Below are positions 32,480-34,967 of a stretch of 34,967 bases of DNA, piece after piece. The position numbers and the translations under genes were made by a program. The notes beneath the pieces are model-generated. The model saw only the letters and a program-made list of their open reading frames with translations. It was not told the origin of the DNA and searched no databases. The DNA lies in NCBI RefSeq assembly GCF_004341385.1, contig NZ_SLXE01000027.1, forward strand, positions 1 to 34,967, written 5' to 3'. The stretch is from Uruburuella suis. Lineage in GTDB: Bacteria > Pseudomonadota > Gammaproteobacteria > Burkholderiales > Neisseriaceae. Position 1 is the first letter of the stretch, and every line of letters begins with the position of its first letter.

Positions 32480-33739
32480 ATGCAAGAGATTCACGCTTAC
32501 GTCCGCCAAAGCGCCGCAGCAGCCAAACAGGCTTTTTATGCACTCGCCGGTGCCACCACCGCGCAGAAAAACGCTGCCCTGCTGCGGCTGGCTGAATTAA
32601 TCGACCAACATCAAGCCGATATTTTGGCCGCCAATGCCGAAGACATGCAGCAAGCCGCCGCCAAAGGCCTTGAAGCCGCATTGCTTGAGCGGCTCGCGCT
32701 CACCGAAAAAACCATCGCCGGCATGTGCGAAGGCCTGCGCCAAGTGGCCGCCCTACCCGACCCCGTGGGCGAAATGGACGAATTCCGCATCCGCCCCAAC
32801 GGCCTGCAAATCGGCAAAATGCGCGTGCCCCTGGGCGTGATCGGCATCATTTACGAATCGCGCCCCAACGTTACCGTTGATGCTGCTGCCTTGTGCCTCA
32901 AATCGGGCAACGCCTGCGTGTTGCGCGGCGGCAGCGAAGCTTTTCACGGCAATATGGCGATTGCCCGCCTGATTACCCGAGCGCTCGATGAAAACGGCCT
33001 GCCCACCGATGCTGTGCGCCTGATTGAAAACACCAACCGCGAAAGCGTGGGCGCCATGTTGCAAAGCCCCGACCTTATCGATGTGATTATTCCGCGCGGC
33101 GGCAAAACGCTGGTGGAGCGCATCAGCAAAGAAGCGCGCGTGCCCGTGATCAAGCATCTCGACGGCATCTGCCATGTGTATATCGACCAGGCTGCCGATG
33201 CGCAAAAAGCCGTCGATATCGCCTTCAACGCCAAAACCTCGCGCTACGGCACCTGCAACACCATGGAAACGCTGCTGATACACGAGCAGCGCGCCGCAGA
33301 AATTTTGCCGCCGCTGGCCGAAAAATACGCTGAAAAAGGCGTGCAATTGCGCGGCTGCGCGCGCACGCAAGCCATATTGAACAATATAGAGCCCGCCACC
33401 GAAGCCGATTGGGACACCGAATACCTCGCCCCCATTCTCGCCATCAAAATCGTTGACAACCTGGCCGAAGCGATTGCCCACATCAACACCCACGGCAGCC
33501 ACCACACCGACAGCATCGTCACCGAAAGCTACACCGATGCGCAAATTTTCCTGCGCAGCGTCGACAGCGCCAGCGTGATGGTCAACGCCTCCACCCGCTT
33601 TGCCGATGGCTTCGAATTCGGGCTGGGCGCAGAAATCGGCATTTCCACCGACAAAATCCATGTGCGCGGCCCGGTCGGCCTGCACGGCCTCACCAGCCAG
33701 AAATGGGTGGTGTTGGGCAACGGCCAAATCCGCATTTGA
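32480..33739 (+). CDS. proA: Glutamate-5-semialdehyde dehydrogenase (gamma-glutamyl phosphate reductase)
   Basis: 419 aa, usual for ProA. It reduces gamma-glutamyl phosphate with NADPH in proline synthesis. The aldehyde-dehydrogenase fold shows PLGVIGIIYESRPNVTVDAA, LRGGSEAFHGN and a catalytic Cys259 in SRYGTCNTMETLL. ASTRFADGFEFGLGAEIGIST is near the C-terminus. The ATG at 32480 follows a weak ribosome binding site. No proB is adjacent. A DUS terminator follows. Confidence 0.97.
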   Translation: MQEIHAYVRQSAAAAKQAFYALAGATTAQKNAALLRLAELIDQHQADILAANAEDMQQAAAKGLEAALLERLALTEKTIAGMCEGLRQVAALPDPVGEMDEFRIRPNGLQIGKMRVPLGVIGIIYESRPNVTVDAAALCLKSGNACVLRGGSEAFHGNMAIARLITRALDENGLPTDAVRLIENTNRESVGAMLQSPDLIDVIIPRGGKTLVERISKEARVPVIKHLDGICHVYIDQAADAQKAVDIAFNAKTSRYGTCNTMETLLIHEQRAAEILPPLAEKYAEKGVQLRGCARTQAILNNIEPATEADWDTEYLAPILAIKIVDNLAEAIAHINTHGSHHTDSIVTESYTDAQIFLRSVDSASVMVNASTRFADGFEFGLGAEIGISTDKIHVRGPVGLHGLTSQKWVVLGNGQIRI

Positions 33740-33750
33740 GCAATGATAAC

Positions 33751-33788
33751 CATCAGGCCGTCTGAAAAAGTTTTCAGACGGCCTGATG
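33751..33788 (+). terminator. DUS inverted-pair terminator after proA
   Basis: CATCAGGCCGTCTGAAAA pairs with its complement ending CCTGATG, 12 bp after the proA stop. Confidence 0.85.
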
Positions 33789-33977
33789 TTGTATGCAAAC
33801 CCAAACATATGGCATGAATAAGCCCGCCAAATTTGCATACCTTTGCCGAAGCTTATCTAGCCCGTGCGATTGCTTTTTGCGACAATAATGTCATGTTTGC
33901 TGGGAACAAAAGCGCCCCAAACACCGCAACATCCATAAATCAAACCACATCACTATCATTAATAAAGAGGAAAACCA

Positions 33978-34820
33978 GTGAAGCGTATTTTTCTGTTTCT
34001 TGCCACCAATATTGCCGTGCTGGTGGTTATCAGCATCATTTTGAGTGTGCTCGGCGTGAGCAGCAATCCCGATGAAATGGGCAGCCTTTTGGTGTATTCG
34101 GCCGTTATCGGCTTCACCGGCTCGATTATTTCCCTGCTCACTTCCAAAATGGTGGCCAAGCGCGCCGTGGGTGCCGAAGTGATCACCCAGCCGCGCAACG
34201 AAGTGGAAGCTTGGCTTTTGCACACCGTTGAAAACCAAGCGCGCCAGTGGAATTTGAAAACGCCCGAAGTGGCCATCTACAATTCGCCCGAGCCCAACGC
34301 TTTTGCCACCGGCCCCAGCAAAAACAATTCGCTTGTGGCCGTGAGCACCGGCCTGATCAACAGCATGACCCGCGATGAAGTGGAAGCCGTGTTGGCGCAC
34401 GAAATGGCGCACGTCGGCAACGGCGACATGGTTACGCTCACCCTGATTCAAGGCGTGGTCAACACATTTGTGGTGTTTTTGGCGCGCATCGTTTCCGGCA
34501 TGGTGGCCCGCAACGACAACGGCGAAGTGTCGCAAGGCACTTATTTTATTGTGAGCTTGGTGTTGCAAATCGTGTTCGGCTTTTTGGCCAGCTTTATCGT
34601 GATGTGGTTCAGCCGCCAGCGTGAATACCGTGCCGACGCCGGTGCCGCCAAGCTTGTGGGCGCACCGAAAATGATTGCCGCGCTGCAACGCCTCAAAGGC
34701 GCACCCAGCGATTTGCCCAAAGAAATGACCGCCATGGGCATCGCCAGCGAAGCCAAAGATTCGCTGCTCTCCACCCACCCCACGCTGGATAACCGCATCG
34801 AGCGCTTGAAACAAATGTAA
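33978..34820 (+). CDS. htpX: HtpX membrane zinc metalloprotease
   Basis: 280 aa from a GTG start at 33978, chosen because AGAGG sits 7 nt upstream and MKRIFLFLATNIAVL is the family N-terminus. Two N-terminal membrane helices (about 4-22, 36-56) precede a cytoplasmic M48 peptidase domain. The zinc site is HEMAH (141-145), with Glu216 in REYRADAGAAKLVG as third ligand. Two further hydrophobic segments lie between (about 155-210). It degrades damaged inner-membrane proteins under envelope stress. Confidence 0.96.
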   Translation: MKRIFLFLATNIAVLVVISIILSVLGVSSNPDEMGSLLVYSAVIGFTGSIISLLTSKMVAKRAVGAEVITQPRNEVEAWLLHTVENQARQWNLKTPEVAIYNSPEPNAFATGPSKNNSLVAVSTGLINSMTRDEVEAVLAHEMAHVGNGDMVTLTLIQGVVNTFVVFLARIVSGMVARNDNGEVSQGTYFIVSLVLQIVFGFLASFIVMWFSRQREYRADAGAAKLVGAPKMIAALQRLKGAPSDLPKEMTAMGIASEAKDSLLSTHPTLDNRIERLKQM

Positions 34821-34835
34821 GCAGCTGCATCAATC

Positions 34836-34869
34836 AACAGGCCGTCTGAAAGGTTTCAGACGGTCTGTT
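34836..34869 (+). terminator. DUS inverted-pair terminator after htpX
   Basis: AACAGGCCGTCTGAAA pairs with TTTCAGACGGTCTGTT, with one G-T pair in the right arm, 15 bp after the stop codon. Confidence 0.8.
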
Positions 34870-34874
34870 TGCCT

Positions 34875-34967
34875 TAGGGTCTGTTCACATTTCATCACGC
34901 GGCAATATTTTGGCTCAAAAACGCGCCTGCTGCGTTGAAAATGCTCGCAAGGTGTTCAACCTTGCTG
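34875..34967. mobile_element. MITE-like repeat, family C (cut by the window edge)
   Basis: The 93 bp to the right edge match 19107-19199 with two differences, starting at the same terminal sequence TAGGGTCTGTTCACA. The right terminus should lie about 70 bp beyond the window. Confidence 0.85.

Noticed and set aside
32394..32600. Short plus-strand frame overlapping the start of proA
   Set aside because: Starts inside the hemN terminator and overlaps proA out of frame; no ribosome binding site.
32753..33838. Minus-strand open frame of 361 codons antisense to proA
   Set aside because: Codon-bias shadow of proA; translation is His/Ala/Gly-rich and lacks family features.
33891..34814. Minus-strand open frame of 307 codons antisense to htpX
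   Set aside because: Shadow of htpX with a His/Gly-rich translation; HtpX motifs are intact on the plus strand.

Overview
The window looks like chromosome of a Neisseria or close Neisseriaceae relative. The 12-mer AGGCCGTCTGAA (AG-dialect DNA uptake sequence, DUS) occurs dozens of times, often as inverted pairs acting as terminators. Gene content is also neisserial: RmpM, FNR beside hemN, ccoNOQP with CcoP of about 340 aa, and MetN without a C-terminal regulatory domain. Species cannot be fixed from sequence alone; the predominance of AG-DUS over ATGCCGTCTGAA argues against N. meningitidis and N. gonorrhoeae. Coding DNA is GC-rich; one intergenic stretch (about 3180-3480) is very AT-rich. No tRNA, rRNA, CRISPR array, prophage or intact transposase gene was seen.

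Layout. 1-2931 (minus): an OmpA-family lipoprotein gene followed 43 bp later by the 5' two kilobases of a giant Bap-like, Ig-repeat adhesin that runs off the left edge. 3550-7041: smc. 7042-7695: repeats. 7696-9048: argG. 9195-10004: CinA-like protein. 10387-13680 (minus): ccoNOQP, with an FNR-type promoter upstream. 14000-15766: M61 peptidase. 15767-16387: duplicated block interrupted by a Correia-like element. 16388-18813 (minus): metNIQ with a structured leader RNA. 19107-19269: 163-bp MITE-like repeat, with a second copy cut by the right edge. 19281-22225 (minus): zinc or manganese ABC transporter (znuC-znuB-znuA) with two candidate Zur boxes and a MITE between znuB and znuA. 22484: DUF2288 protein. 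22842-23340: tandem duplications abutting bioD (23327-23992). 24100-25461: AGCS amino-acid symporter. 25687-27582 (minus): apaG, pgpA, thiL. 27794-28534: rmpM. 28987-29937: CysB-like regulator. 30070-30804: fnr. 30943-32349: hemN. 32480-33739: proA. 33978-34820: htpX.

How the parts fit. Fnr, the high-affinity cbb3 oxidase and oxygen-independent HemN form a low-oxygen module, and FNR-like dyads sit upstream of ccoN and between fnr and hemN. The metal and methionine importers each carry visible cis-regulation. The lipoprotein and adhesin probably form one surface-attachment operon. Most intergenic space is shaped by DUS hairpins and small palindromic mobile repeats. The strongest leads are the metN leader RNA, the natural empty/filled pair for a Correia-like element, and the adhesin reading frame.
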